DNA from: Maridesulfovibrio sp.
GTDB taxonomy: Bacteria; Desulfobacterota; Desulfovibrionia; Desulfovibrionales; Desulfovibrionaceae
Reading direction: 5' to 3'
Assembly: GCF_963667685.1 (NCBI RefSeq)
Contig: NZ_OY763930.1
Location: 1,967,501-2,031,500, forward strand
Length of the DNA: 64,000 bases
Below, one piece after another: positions 52,393 to 61,141 of the stretch (positions within the stretch are counted from its first letter, which is position 1; each line of letters opens with the position of its first letter). The translations under genes were made by a program, and so were the position numbers. The notes beneath the pieces were generated by a model. That model ran no database searches, was not told the origin of the DNA, and saw only the letters and a program-made list of their open reading frames with translations.

Positions 52393-52755
52393 ATGGCTGA
52401 CTTAGAACTCAAGGATCTTAAAAACGTAACCATAAAGAATATTGATCATAACAAGGTGTTGAACCTTACTGATCTGGTTAGTTACCAGGAAGGTCAGGTC
52501 GTCAGCAGAACACTTTCACAGGTCAAGCAGATCTCCCTGACCCTGTTCGCATTTGATACCGGGGAAGGGATAAGCACACACAGCGCGCCGGGGGATGCCA
52601 TGGTGCAGGTACTGGACGGAGTTGCGGAAGTTACCATCGGTGATGAAGTCTTCAACGTAGGTGCAGGGGAATCGATTGTGATGCCCGCTAACATTCCGCA
52701 CGGCCTTGAAGCGCGTGAGCGGTTCAAGATGCTGCTGACCCTGATCAAGCAATAG
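52393..52755 (+). CDS. Small cupin domain protein
   Basis: The 120-residue protein is one cupin domain: GEGISTHSAPGDAMVQVLDG carries the first His and acid residues and GAGESIVMPANIPHGLEA the second set. It may bind a metal or small ligand. I start at ATG 52393, five bases after GGAGG; the frame upstream to 52288 has no ribosome site. It stands 111 bases after the efflux gene and ends before a strong terminator, so it may belong to the same transcript. Confidence 0.88.
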   Translation: MADLELKDLKNVTIKNIDHNKVLNLTDLVSYQEGQVVSRTLSQVKQISLTLFAFDTGEGISTHSAPGDAMVQVLDGVAEVTIGDEVFNVGAGESIVMPANIPHGLEARERFKMLLTLIKQ

Positions 52756-52760
52756 AAATT

Positions 52761-52790
52761 AAAAAAGTCCGCCACGTGGCGGACTTTTTT
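52761..52790. terminator. Perfect two-way terminator
   Basis: AAAAAAGTCCGCCAC pairs fully with GTGGCGGACTTTTTT with no loop break, flanked by A and T runs on both sides. It lies between the cupin gene (+) and the kinase gene (-) and can stop both. Confidence 0.92.
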
Positions 52791-52791
52791 C

Positions 52792-54174
52792 TTAATTATC
52801 ACATAAGTCTTTTGGTAGCCTGATGGTAAACTTGGTTCCGTTACCGAGGCTGCTGCGGACATTTATAGTTCCCTTATGCTTTTCGGTAATGATGAAGTAT
52901 GAAATTGACAACCCCAGTCCTGTCCCCATTCCGACTTCTTTGGAAGTATAAAAAGGTTCGAATATTTTTTTGAGTCTTTTTTGGGGGATTCCGGGACCAT
53001 TATCCTCTATCTCAATGAGAATTCCGGTCGGATTGTTTTTTGTCCGAACTGTTAATTCCGGATAGACTCCGTATGGATAATTCTTTTCTGCCATTGCTTC
53101 GCTGGCATTTTTAATGAGATTCATTATTACCTGCTGAGTTTCGCTGCGCAGACAGCATACGTGCAGCTGATTTTCCGTGTGTTCTTTTTTTATTTTTATC
53201 TGGTTGAACCGGGAGTTTGTGTAAAAACTCAAATCCGAGGCAAGGAGTTTAAGGCTTTCATCCACCAGCTTGACTACGTCGCATTTATGAAATTTACGCG
53301 GACCGCTGTGGCTGAAACTAAGCATGCTGGAGATGATCTGAGATGCCCTGCTACCTGCTTCGGAAATGGTGGACAGCATGTTTGCAATTTCCTGTTTGCG
53401 CAGATATTCCCGCATAGCCTCTAAATCAACTGAGCACTCCTCTGCGACTCGGAGGTTTTTGGGTGTGTCTTTGAAAATTCTGTTGTTGATATTCTGGCTG
53501 GATCCCATGATTGCCGCCAGCGGGTTATTTATTTCATGCGCAATACCAGCCGCCATCCCACCAAGCGAACTCATTTTTTCATGCTGCACAAGCAGTTCCA
53601 GTGTCTGAACACGTTGAGTAATGTCGCGTGCTACCCCAAGATAATATCTGCGGTCATCTTCCTGGAAAATACAGGCAACTACTTCCACAGGATAGTTTTC
53701 GCCGTCTTTACGCCTGTGGTTGCTTTCAAATACAAATCGCTGGTCAGGTGCGGCCACGCTCATCGTTTTCAGCCATTCTTCAAGATTGGTTTTGGGGGCA
53801 ATATCGGGAATGCTGAGTTTCAGTAGTTCTTCCCTGCTGTATCCAAGGGTTTCTACAGCAGCACCATTGATATCAACGATGTTTCCCAGAGAATCTACCA
53901 GATAGATGGGGTCAGCAATGTTTTCGAGCAATCGCCGGTAATCATTTTGGTTTTTTTGTACTGAACGGTAATATCTGTCCACTAAGACGTATATTATCAC
54001 AGATGTGATCAATACATATAACCAGCCTTTGAGGGTTTGGATTCTCTGGATCATGCCGGCGTCATGTATCATAAAATGAAGCAGCTTATCGGAAAGAAGA
54101 ATCCATAAAAACCCGAAAATGGCATATATAACGGCTATTTTAAGAGCTATAAAAGGGGACTTTTCCTGTTTCAC
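52792..54174 (-). CDS. Membrane PAS sensor histidine kinase
   Basis: The 460-residue protein has two N-terminal membrane helices (about 10-28 and 48-66), a PAS domain (about 75-195), an H-box LGGMAAGIAHEINNPLAAIM with a phospho-His, and an ATP domain with NLIKNASEAM, EDNGPGIPQ and GTGLGLSISYFI. The N-box form is like NtrB/HPK4-type kinases. It starts at GTG 54174 with AGGA before it. No response regulator is adjacent. The signal is unknown. Confidence 0.92.
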   Translation of the reverse strand: MKQEKSPFIALKIAVIYAIFGFLWILLSDKLLHFMIHDAGMIQRIQTLKGWLYVLITSVIIYVLVDRYYRSVQKNQNDYRRLLENIADPIYLVDSLGNIVDINGAAVETLGYSREELLKLSIPDIAPKTNLEEWLKTMSVAAPDQRFVFESNHRRKDGENYPVEVVACIFQEDDRRYYLGVARDITQRVQTLELLVQHEKMSSLGGMAAGIAHEINNPLAAIMGSSQNINNRIFKDTPKNLRVAEECSVDLEAMREYLRKQEIANMLSTISEAGSRASQIISSMLSFSHSGPRKFHKCDVVKLVDESLKLLASDLSFYTNSRFNQIKIKKEHTENQLHVCCLRSETQQVIMNLIKNASEAMAEKNYPYGVYPELTVRTKNNPTGILIEIEDNGPGIPQKRLKKIFEPFYTSKEVGMGTGLGLSISYFIITEKHKGTINVRSSLGNGTKFTIRLPKDLCDN

Positions 54175-54328
54175 ATTTCATCCTGTATAATAAAATTTTC
54201 TATTGTCTATCTGTGCGGCAGAATAGAAATCATTAGTATACAAAGCATATCATAGACCTTTTTTTAAGTACAGGTGTTGCAGAGAAGTTAAGAAAAGTCC
54301 CCGGTAATAACTGGTGCAGGTTCTTCTT

Positions 54329-55321
54329 TTAAACGTTGACTCCTTTCATTCCTTCCTCAGTGTAACGGTTTCCCCTGACTTTGTTGGTGGACAGGATTTT
54401 TTCAATGTCCGCCAGCTCTTCAGCGCTCAGAGTAATAGAGGCAGCTGCTATGTTGGAGTCGAGGTTTTTAATTTTAGTAGTCCCGGGAATGGGGATGATG
54501 TTGTCCCTTTGTGCGCAGACCCATGCCAGAGAAAGCTGGGCCAGTGAGCATCCTTTGTTGGTAGCTATCACGGCCAGTTTATCAGCTATGGACTTATTTC
54601 TGGTATATGAGTCGCCCTGAAAACGGGGTAGGTTATTCCTTAAATCGTCATTGTCCGAAGAAGGTTTCCAGTTACTAAGCAAGCCCCTGCAGATAGGGCT
54701 GTAGGGAACAAAGCTGATTCCAAGTTCGCGGGTAAGGCCCAGTATTTCGCCTTCAGGGTCACGGGTCAGCATGGAGTATTCAGATTGCAGGGCAGAGAGA
54801 GGATGCACCGCATGTGCTTTGCGTAGAGTTTCTGCGGATGCTTCAGATATGCCGATAGCCCTGATCTTACCTTCATCTGCAAGTCGAGACATTTCTCCTA
54901 TGGTATCTTCGATGGGCGTATCACCATCAACCCTGTGGATGTAGTAAAGGTCAATGTAATCGGTGCCCAGACGGCGCAGACTGTCATGGCAGGCTTTGCG
55001 AACATATTCCGGTTTGCCGCTGATGGTCCGGGCGTATTCACCTTTTTCGCGCACAATGCCGAATTTGGTTGCTATTACTGCTTCTTCCCTGCGTCCCTTT
55101 AAACCTTTGGCCAGTAGTTTCTCATTATGACCGTTTCCGTACATGTCGGCGGTATCAAAGAAGTTTATCCCGTTATCCAATGCGTGGAGAATGAGCTCGC
55201 ATCCCTGTTTGTCCGAGGTGGCTTCTCCATAAAATTCACTCAAGCCCATGCAGCCGAGGCCGATGGATGAAATTTTGATCTCGCTGTTACCAAGTGTTTT
55301 CATACTGATTTTTGTAGACAT
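54329..55321 (-). CDS. Aldo/keto reductase
   Basis: The 330-residue protein has the family signature: FFDTADMYGNGHNEKLLAKG with the active Asp and Tyr, the TKFG Lys strand, DLYYIHRVDGDTPIEDTIG with His and IPIPGTTKIKNLDSN for NADPH. It reduces aldehydes or ketones. It is close to the YakC/auxin-induced AKR group. The start has GGAG before it. It is divergent from a LysR gene 109 bases away, so it is probably its target. Confidence 0.93.
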   Translation of the reverse strand: MSTKISMKTLGNSEIKISSIGLGCMGLSEFYGEATSDKQGCELILHALDNGINFFDTADMYGNGHNEKLLAKGLKGRREEAVIATKFGIVREKGEYARTISGKPEYVRKACHDSLRRLGTDYIDLYYIHRVDGDTPIEDTIGEMSRLADEGKIRAIGISEASAETLRKAHAVHPLSALQSEYSMLTRDPEGEILGLTRELGISFVPYSPICRGLLSNWKPSSDNDDLRNNLPRFQGDSYTRNKSIADKLAVIATNKGCSLAQLSLAWVCAQRDNIIPIPGTTKIKNLDSNIAAASITLSAEELADIEKILSTNKVRGNRYTEEGMKGVNV

Positions 55322-55408
55322 AGTTATCTCCGTTTGTTTGGCGTTAATGGATGAGCATATGAATATTGCCAGACAATAAATATGTCGAATATATCTTTTG
55401 AATCAAAG

Positions 55409-55427
55409 TAATATCTGATAGATATTA
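55409..55427. promoter_or_regulatory. LysR-type operator (perfect palindrome)
   Basis: TAATATC-TGATA-GATATTA is a perfect inverted repeat with T-N11-A at its core, the LysR box. It ends three bases before the LysR ATG, so binding would block its own message, and it faces the divergent reductase gene. Confidence 0.75.
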
Positions 55428-55430
55428 CTC

Positions 55431-56324
55431 ATGGAAACACGACAGCTGAAATATTTTCTGGCCGTTGCTGAAGAGCTGCATTTCGGGCGCGCCGCTAAGC
55501 GTTTGCATATATCACAGCCACCACTCAGCCAGCAGATAATGAAATTTGAAGAGGAGCTGGGGGTTAAACTCTTTCAGCGTAACAAACGCTCTGTATCACT
55601 CACTGCGGCGGGAGTGTCATTACTCCGTGATGCACCGTCCATTCTACAGGCAATAGAGCGGGCTGAAATCAACCTGCTTGACGCAGCAGGCGGACAGAGA
55701 GGCCAGTTCTCCCTAGGATACATAGGACCAGCCCTTGATACGTTACTTCCGGAATGTATCCGTGAGTACAAGGAGAACTATCCCGCTGTGCGCTTAAGTT
55801 TACGGGAAATGTTTACAGGCGATCAGCTTGAGGCCGTGCGGAAAGGCGAACTTGATGCAGGAATAGTGCGTTTGTTTCGCCATGATGTTTCTGATCTTGA
55901 GAGTGCGGCTTTCCACCGTGAACCCTACTCCTTGGTCATTCCAGAAGGGCATAGACTCTGCTCAGGCGGTCCGGTTGCAATTTCTGAACTGGCAGGTGAG
56001 AAGTTCGTATTCTCTCCACGCGATGCTCAACCGCGGCTTTATGATGAATGGATGAGCGTTTTTTCTCACTATGGATTCGTGCCAGAAGTAACGCAGGAAG
56101 CGGCGCGGAAGAGTGCAATTGTGGCTTTGGTTGCTGCTGGTATAGGTATTGGTATAGTCCCGCAAAGTATGGCCGGGCGGAAGCATAAGGGTGTGGTATT
56201 TAAAGAACTGACAGGGAATTGCCCTTACATTGAAATGCAGATTGTTTATAAAAAGAGAGAAGAGTTTCCGGCAGTACTAAATTTTGTCAATCTTCTTAAA
56301 GGGAAATTAGCTGTAAATTTTTGA
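55431..56324 (+). CDS. LysR-family transcription regulator
   Basis: The 297-residue protein begins METRQLKYFLAVAEELHFGR with the winged helix (AAKRLHISQPPLSQQIMKFE) and has the two-lobed effector domain (about 90-295). It is divergent from the aldo/keto reductase and a palindrome lies at its start codon. It probably controls that gene and its own. The ligand is unknown. No ribosome site is visible before the ATG because the palindrome fills that place. Confidence 0.93.
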   Translation: METRQLKYFLAVAEELHFGRAAKRLHISQPPLSQQIMKFEEELGVKLFQRNKRSVSLTAAGVSLLRDAPSILQAIERAEINLLDAAGGQRGQFSLGYIGPALDTLLPECIREYKENYPAVRLSLREMFTGDQLEAVRKGELDAGIVRLFRHDVSDLESAAFHREPYSLVIPEGHRLCSGGPVAISELAGEKFVFSPRDAQPRLYDEWMSVFSHYGFVPEVTQEAARKSAIVALVAAGIGIGIVPQSMAGRKHKGVVFKELTGNCPYIEMQIVYKKREEFPAVLNFVNLLKGKLAVNF

Positions 56325-56405
56325 GAGTGATATTTGTCTTCAGGCTTTGCGTCCTTTTTACAGGGGGTATAATCTGGGCTTAAACGCAAGCCAAAGGAGG
56401 TTTAT

Positions 56406-56660
56406 ATGTCTCTTGGAAGAATAGTTATATTTGCTGCCGGTGCTGCTGTCGGAGTTCTCGGCTGTTACGCGCTTAAATCTGAAAAAGTAAGACCTGCTGC
56501 TGTTTGTGCGGTAAAAGCCGGAATCAAGGCCAAAGACTGGTACGTGAAGCAGTATGAAAGCATGAAGGAAGATGTTAAGTCGTTGGCTGATCAGGCACGG
56601 GAAAAAGGCAGTTCCATTGTAAACAAGGAAGCTGATGAAGCCGCGGAGGAAAGCGCATGA
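56406..56660 (+). CDS. Small single-span membrane protein
   Basis: The 84-residue protein has one membrane helix at residues 5-24 (RIVIFAAGAAVGVLGCYALK) and a charged tail with a helix (AKDWYVKQYESMKEDVKSLA). A strong AAAGGAGG stands before the ATG. I know no named function; it is similar to small anchored proteins near transport or stress genes. It overlaps the next small gene by ATGA. Confidence 0.78.
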   Translation: MSLGRIVIFAAGAAVGVLGCYALKSEKVRPAAVCAVKAGIKAKDWYVKQYESMKEDVKSLADQAREKGSSIVNKEADEAAEESA

Positions 56661-56815
56661 GTACATTAGCCAGACTTGCTCTTTTCGGCGCTATCGGCAC
56701 TCTGCTGTTTCTGCCGCTCGTATTAAAGCGCAAACACCGTCATCGTCACCGCCACGGCGTTCCTGTGTTGGTTCGCACCGGTTCAGGGGGCGGAGGCCGA
56801 AAAGGACGCAGGTAG
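56657..56815 (+). CDS. Tiny His/Gly-rich membrane protein (52 residues)
   Basis: The frame starts at ATG 56657, in the ATGA overlap with the gene before, and ends at TAG 56815. It codes a helix (LARLALFGAIGTLLFLPLVL), a KHRHRHRHG stretch that could bind metal, and a Gly/Arg tail (GSGGGGRKGRR). The coupling to its neighbour makes it likely a real gene. A terminator follows. Function unknown. Confidence 0.7.
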   Translation: MSTLARLALFGAIGTLLFLPLVLKRKHRHRHRHGVPVLVRTGSGGGGRKGRR

Positions 56816-56847
56816 ACTTTGCGCTGTTGGTATTAATTAACATCAGG

Positions 56848-56877
56848 ATCTGCTTCAATTTGAAGCAGGTCTTTTTT
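56848..56877 (+). terminator. Terminator after the two small genes
   Basis: GATCTGCTTCAA pairs with TTGAAGCAGGTC (one G-U pair) and six T follow. It overlaps the 3' end of the minus-strand gene at 56855. Confidence 0.85.
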
Positions 56878-59158
56878 CTGTGGTCCTGCTGGCTCGGATC
56901 ATGTTTGCAACTGTCCGTTTCAGGTCTCGCAGCGGGGCTATGGGAGCCAGCTGACAGCGGTTGCAGTCGGCATCGGTGATATTTCCGGTAATGAGCTGGC
57001 GGCGCAAATCGGTGAAGTCCGCACTGTGCATGGCTTTCCTCAGCGAGGTGTTTTCATCCATCCGGGCCTGACTTCGGTTGCGTACAGGGCATGAGTGGAT
57101 ATCCCTATCAGAATGAATGTGCGGGGAATTCCACGGCCGAAGGCAGAATCTGGTCTGGGCGTCAGCGGGACCTTTTCGCCATTCACGTAATCCCGGCTGA
57201 ATCGGGATGATCGCTATATCAAGTTTTACCCCGTACTTTTCCTGTGCCTTGTCAGATTCAAGTCTGCTGCCCACCATTCCGTCCCAAGCCGGGGGAAGAT
57301 TCAGTTTAATTCCCACTGATTCTGCCAGTTCACGCAAATTATCAATTTGGGTAATTGTTTTTCGGAATTCGGTGCCGCAAAGTTGGAATAAGTTTTCGTC
57401 AGGTCCACTTAAATCTAGTTGCTGCACTCCATTTTCGGCTGCCAGCTTTGCCAGTTTAGCCAGATGCGCAATGGTCTGTTTGCTTAGATTGCAGCACCAG
57501 CTGAATGCGGTCTCTGTTCCCGGTGAAGCTGTCCGTATCTTTTGCATGTTGACAAGCAGCCCTTCCTGCATGGCGGGGTAATCTTCTCTTTCCGTGACAA
57601 GTTGCAGTCGGGAGTATTTGCTAAACTCGGCACATGCTTCGGCGGTCAGTTTCCGGTCACAATTGATGCTTGCCGTATCGATACTCAGCGGCGGAAAGCG
57701 CAGGTCATAATCCGCCAGCACTTCGGGGAAGAAGTGTTCTTCTCCATTGTTTGAGTAGTTGTTGATCGCATCCACGGTTTCAAGAGCCTGTTGCGCTGTC
57801 TTTTCCCAGAGGGGTCCGCATTTGCCGTTATGGGCTCGTATTTCATGGCCCATGAAATAGCGGTGGAATTCATCGGCATAATCTTCAACCCAAGCGGCAA
57901 CGTACTCCACGCTGAACGCCTCCTGTAGCTCAATTGTCCGTACATCCCGTTTACTCATGTCAAAGCCGATCATTTCATCGGAATCCGGGACAATGTACGC
58001 GCTTTCAATATCTTCACAAATCTTACGTACGCAGTCTTCATCAATGGTCCCGTTGAAGTCGTTGAGAATCTCCGGGTGGATCATTATCGGGTGCAGATGA
58101 AAGTTGTGGGCCAGTATGCCTTCGCCGGGAATCTCCCAGAGCAACTGTGAGGGCCAGCCGTTATATTTTTCCGCTCCCATGATGGCATTGCGCACATCGG
58201 GATGCAGGTTGGAGATGGCCATGTCGACCATTTCACGCGCTTCAATGGGAACCTCCACTTTACCTTCGGCGAAATGGCGTTCACGCATCAGCGGCTGGAA
58301 ATCTTCTTTGGTTACCCGCATGGTCCCGATCATGATTGCTTTGTAACCTTCCTTGGCCCGCTGGTAGAGGTTGCGGAAGGTGGACTCGGAAAAGACCGCA
58401 TCAGGCGCGAGAACCACAGCTCTTGCGCCTTCCTCATGAGCTTTGCGCAGGGCGTGCTTGTGGCTTTGGATCATGTAGTCATACTTGTTGGCCCCATCCA
58501 TGAGGTCGAAGTCAACTGTGTAGAGCCGCACATCCATGAGCTTGGTCAGGTGTGCGAAGGCCGCTGATTTCTTGATGGTCCGCACATCTTCGGGGGTGGT
58601 GTAGATAATATAAACCGAGCGGGCCTCGGTGTTGAGGCTTTCAATATTGCCGGGGCCGAACTGCGTTGGCAGAACATCATCCACGAAAACTGAGGTAAAC
58701 TCTTCGCCAAAAACGGTGATAACTACATGAAAATAAATTTGGTCCGCTGAACGTTCGAAGCTGCTCTTCACAAATTCTTCATAGGGAAAAGCATCCATAT
58801 CAGAAGTGTTATAGGCGTGTTGCAGGTATTGCTTATTAGCTTCAGCATTATGGGCATCAAGTTCAAGGGCATGGGTAAGCAGCTTTCCGGCTTGATGCGG
58901 CATATTCTGGCGGTTGAAAATTTCGGCAATTGATAGAGACGTTTCAATATCCGGTTCAACTCTTTTAATGTAACGTTCAAAATATTCCACCGCTATTTCC
59001 GGGCGGTCACATTCAAGGGCCAGCTCTGCCGCCATCTTAAGCGCTTGGGTATTGTTCGCTTCCTGTTGGAAAATTTGTTTGATAGCGATTTCAGCTTTAA
59101 TATATTTTTCGTCAGCCATTGCTGCGGCTGCGTGCCTAAGAAGTTCGGCAATGTCCAT
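56855..59158 (-). CDS. TPR protein with SPASM-like cysteine tail, no radical SAM core
   Basis: Residues about 15-120 are three TPR units (DEKYIKAEIAIKQIFQQE, then CDRPEIAVEYFERYIKRVEP). The middle (about 145-430) is an alpha/beta domain with a VVITVFGEEFTSVFVDDVLP opening and an AVVLAPDAVFSE strand that could be glycosyltransferase-like. The last 150 residues hold CLRPWNSPHIHSDRDIHSCP and DADCNRCQLAP, like the SPASM Fe-S region of radical SAM enzymes, but no C-x3-C-x2-C is found. I start at ATG 59158 with GGAG before it; a GTG at 59182 is possible. It is the last gene of the minus run. Function not known. Confidence 0.75.
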   Translation of the reverse strand: MDIAELLRHAAAAMADEKYIKAEIAIKQIFQQEANNTQALKMAAELALECDRPEIAVEYFERYIKRVEPDIETSLSIAEIFNRQNMPHQAGKLLTHALELDAHNAEANKQYLQHAYNTSDMDAFPYEEFVKSSFERSADQIYFHVVITVFGEEFTSVFVDDVLPTQFGPGNIESLNTEARSVYIIYTTPEDVRTIKKSAAFAHLTKLMDVRLYTVDFDLMDGANKYDYMIQSHKHALRKAHEEGARAVVLAPDAVFSESTFRNLYQRAKEGYKAIMIGTMRVTKEDFQPLMRERHFAEGKVEVPIEAREMVDMAISNLHPDVRNAIMGAEKYNGWPSQLLWEIPGEGILAHNFHLHPIMIHPEILNDFNGTIDEDCVRKICEDIESAYIVPDSDEMIGFDMSKRDVRTIELQEAFSVEYVAAWVEDYADEFHRYFMGHEIRAHNGKCGPLWEKTAQQALETVDAINNYSNNGEEHFFPEVLADYDLRFPPLSIDTASINCDRKLTAEACAEFSKYSRLQLVTEREDYPAMQEGLLVNMQKIRTASPGTETAFSWCCNLSKQTIAHLAKLAKLAAENGVQQLDLSGPDENLFQLCGTEFRKTITQIDNLRELAESVGIKLNLPPAWDGMVGSRLESDKAQEKYGVKLDIAIIPIQPGLREWRKGPADAQTRFCLRPWNSPHIHSDRDIHSCPVRNRSQARMDENTSLRKAMHSADFTDLRRQLITGNITDADCNRCQLAPIAPLRDLKRTVANMIRASRTTEKRPASN

Positions 59159-59185
59159 TTTTTGCTCCGTGGCGTTGTTCACTGA

Positions 59186-61129
59186 TTAATTATCGGGAAT
59201 AATGAAGTTTATTCCGGGATGAAAGCTGTTAATTCTTGCAGCGATACGTGTTGCCAGTTTGTTGTTGAAGCCCATGATCACAGCTGCATTATGCGGGGCG
59301 CTGGCCGGGCCGATGATAGGCAGGCCCATGTGGGTTCGTCCTTGCTTTGAGGAATCTTCATCAATGAAAAAAGTTGCTTCCGCCAGCGATGCAGCCAGCC
59401 ATGTCCCAGCCACGGCTGTGCCGAATATTCCGATTTCATGACCGGTTGCGGCCCGTCTTGCTTTGCTGGTTAGCTGCTCCAGCCATTCAAGTGACTGCCG
59501 CAAAGTATCCCGTGGGGCTTTATTATGCGGAAGTTCCACGCTGAAAGTTGTTTTGCGGGCGCTGAATCCGATTTCTTTTGCCAGCCATTGATCGGTTCGA
59601 GTGGTGATGAACAGTCCTGCTTCAGTGGCCAGAAATTCCAGAGTCTGCGGAGTGAAGTGCGAGCAGTGGTCACAGACCATGAGGTCGAATGGATTGCTCT
59701 CAAAAGAAGAAGTGTGAATTATGATTTGTCCGTCTTTATTCAGCAACGCAGCCAGTTGTTTAAGCGTTCCTAACGGATCAGTCAGATGTTCAATAACGTA
59801 AGTAAGTGTGATCAGGTCGAATTTGTCTTCAATTTCTTTAAACTCGCCGGAGAAGAACCCCTCGACTCCGGGGAGGTGCAGTATCTCTTCCCTTTGGGCT
59901 GACTGCTCATGGCCGAACAATTTCCAGTGTGGCAGGCGTTCATGAAATTGTTGCAGCAGGCTGCCATTGCCGCAGCCGACATCCAGCAGGGAACCTTCTT
60001 CCGGCAGGGAAAGTGCGGGGATAAGTTTATCCAGCAACACGCCACTGCGGGGCTTGCTGTTGCCTTGTTCATCGAAAATGAGCGGTTCACTGCCATTGCT
60101 CAGCGGATACATTTCATAGCCGGAATATATTTCGTTGATGTCCTCGAACCACTGTGCGGAAAGTTTTTTCTGGGCATGTCCGCATTCTTTGCAGAGCATG
60201 AATTTCCCTGATCGGGGCCACGGCTTGCAGTCCGAAGTGATGCCGGGGAAGTCCTTGAATTGATCAAAAGAGTGCAATTCCTTACTACCGCAGAGCAGAC
60301 AGCGTGGTTGCAGGATTTTTGTAATGAGTTGGTCCACTGCCGGGAAATTGAATTCCACGAATTTTTCTGTAGTCCCTGCGTCCAATGTTGAATATTTCGG
60401 GCAGTAATTAAGAATTTTTTTGCAACTGGCGGGGCTGATGAGTTCTAGCTCAAAGTCTGCTTGTGTGCAGATTTTTAGGGCGAATTCAAGATAGCTAACT
60501 TCCTGTGGAGCAGAGCATTGAAAAATACCGCTGCCATCCTTTTCCATAATCGTGCAGCAGGCTCGGGCTGCGTCTTCAAACAGGACCGGAGCCATGGTCA
60601 GGTCTTCAAAGGGGGTGATCTTTTTGCCTGCCGCAAGGTCTTTTAGCCAGTTATGAATAAGCGGAGTTTCACGATCCAGAATTTTTGACAGCCGCACGAT
60701 AGCCGCGCGTCCGAATTGCTGGCGCAGGAAATTTTCAACTTCAACCTTTTGCTTACCGTATTCCGTTACCGGGCTGGTGGGGGACTCTGGAGCGGGAAAG
60801 GGGGCCTCGCCGTCAAAAACAGCAGTGCTGGAGGGGAAAAGTATTTTTACTCCCCGGTCTAACAAAGTACGGCACAATTCTATTGTTCGCGTCACGTTCA
60901 CTCTGTATGCGTCTGGGTCCTGATCGCACTCTTTATATCCGGAAATTCCGGCAGCTATCGCAGCCCAGTCGGCTTCAGGAATATTAGTGAACTTTTGTTC
61001 ACTTTTCAAATCAAGGTGAAACAGACGCTGATTTTTCCGTGAAGTCTGCACAACCTCATGCCCGGATTTACGAGCCTGCATGGCAATGGCATTGCCAAGA
61101 CTTCCATCACCTATAATCAGAATTTTCAT
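59186..61129 (-). CDS. Fusion: SDR sugar epimerase/reductase plus zinc-binding C-methyltransferase
   Basis: The first 280 residues are an SDR like RmlD (MKILIIGDGSLGNAIAMQ, FPSSTAVFDGEAPFPAPESP, YGKQKVE with the active Tyr and Lys). Residues about 285-330 hold two CxxC pairs (RCLLCGSKELHS, LCKECGHAQ) like the zinc site of sugar C-methyltransferases. Residues 365-500 are a SAM methyltransferase (LLDVGCGNGSLLQQF), and the end (about 570-645) is a nucleotide-binding domain (GIFGTAVAGTWLAASL). Such proteins modify nucleotide sugars; the fusion joins two steps. It lies between the radical SAM gene and the TPR gene. Confidence 0.85.
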   Translation of the reverse strand: MKILIIGDGSLGNAIAMQARKSGHEVVQTSRKNQRLFHLDLKSEQKFTNIPEADWAAIAAGISGYKECDQDPDAYRVNVTRTIELCRTLLDRGVKILFPSSTAVFDGEAPFPAPESPTSPVTEYGKQKVEVENFLRQQFGRAAIVRLSKILDRETPLIHNWLKDLAAGKKITPFEDLTMAPVLFEDAARACCTIMEKDGSGIFQCSAPQEVSYLEFALKICTQADFELELISPASCKKILNYCPKYSTLDAGTTEKFVEFNFPAVDQLITKILQPRCLLCGSKELHSFDQFKDFPGITSDCKPWPRSGKFMLCKECGHAQKKLSAQWFEDINEIYSGYEMYPLSNGSEPLIFDEQGNSKPRSGVLLDKLIPALSLPEEGSLLDVGCGNGSLLQQFHERLPHWKLFGHEQSAQREEILHLPGVEGFFSGEFKEIEDKFDLITLTYVIEHLTDPLGTLKQLAALLNKDGQIIIHTSSFESNPFDLMVCDHCSHFTPQTLEFLATEAGLFITTRTDQWLAKEIGFSARKTTFSVELPHNKAPRDTLRQSLEWLEQLTSKARRAATGHEIGIFGTAVAGTWLAASLAEATFFIDEDSSKQGRTHMGLPIIGPASAPHNAAVIMGFNNKLATRIAARINSFHPGINFIIPDN

Positions 61130-61141
61130 GCTTAGAACCTA

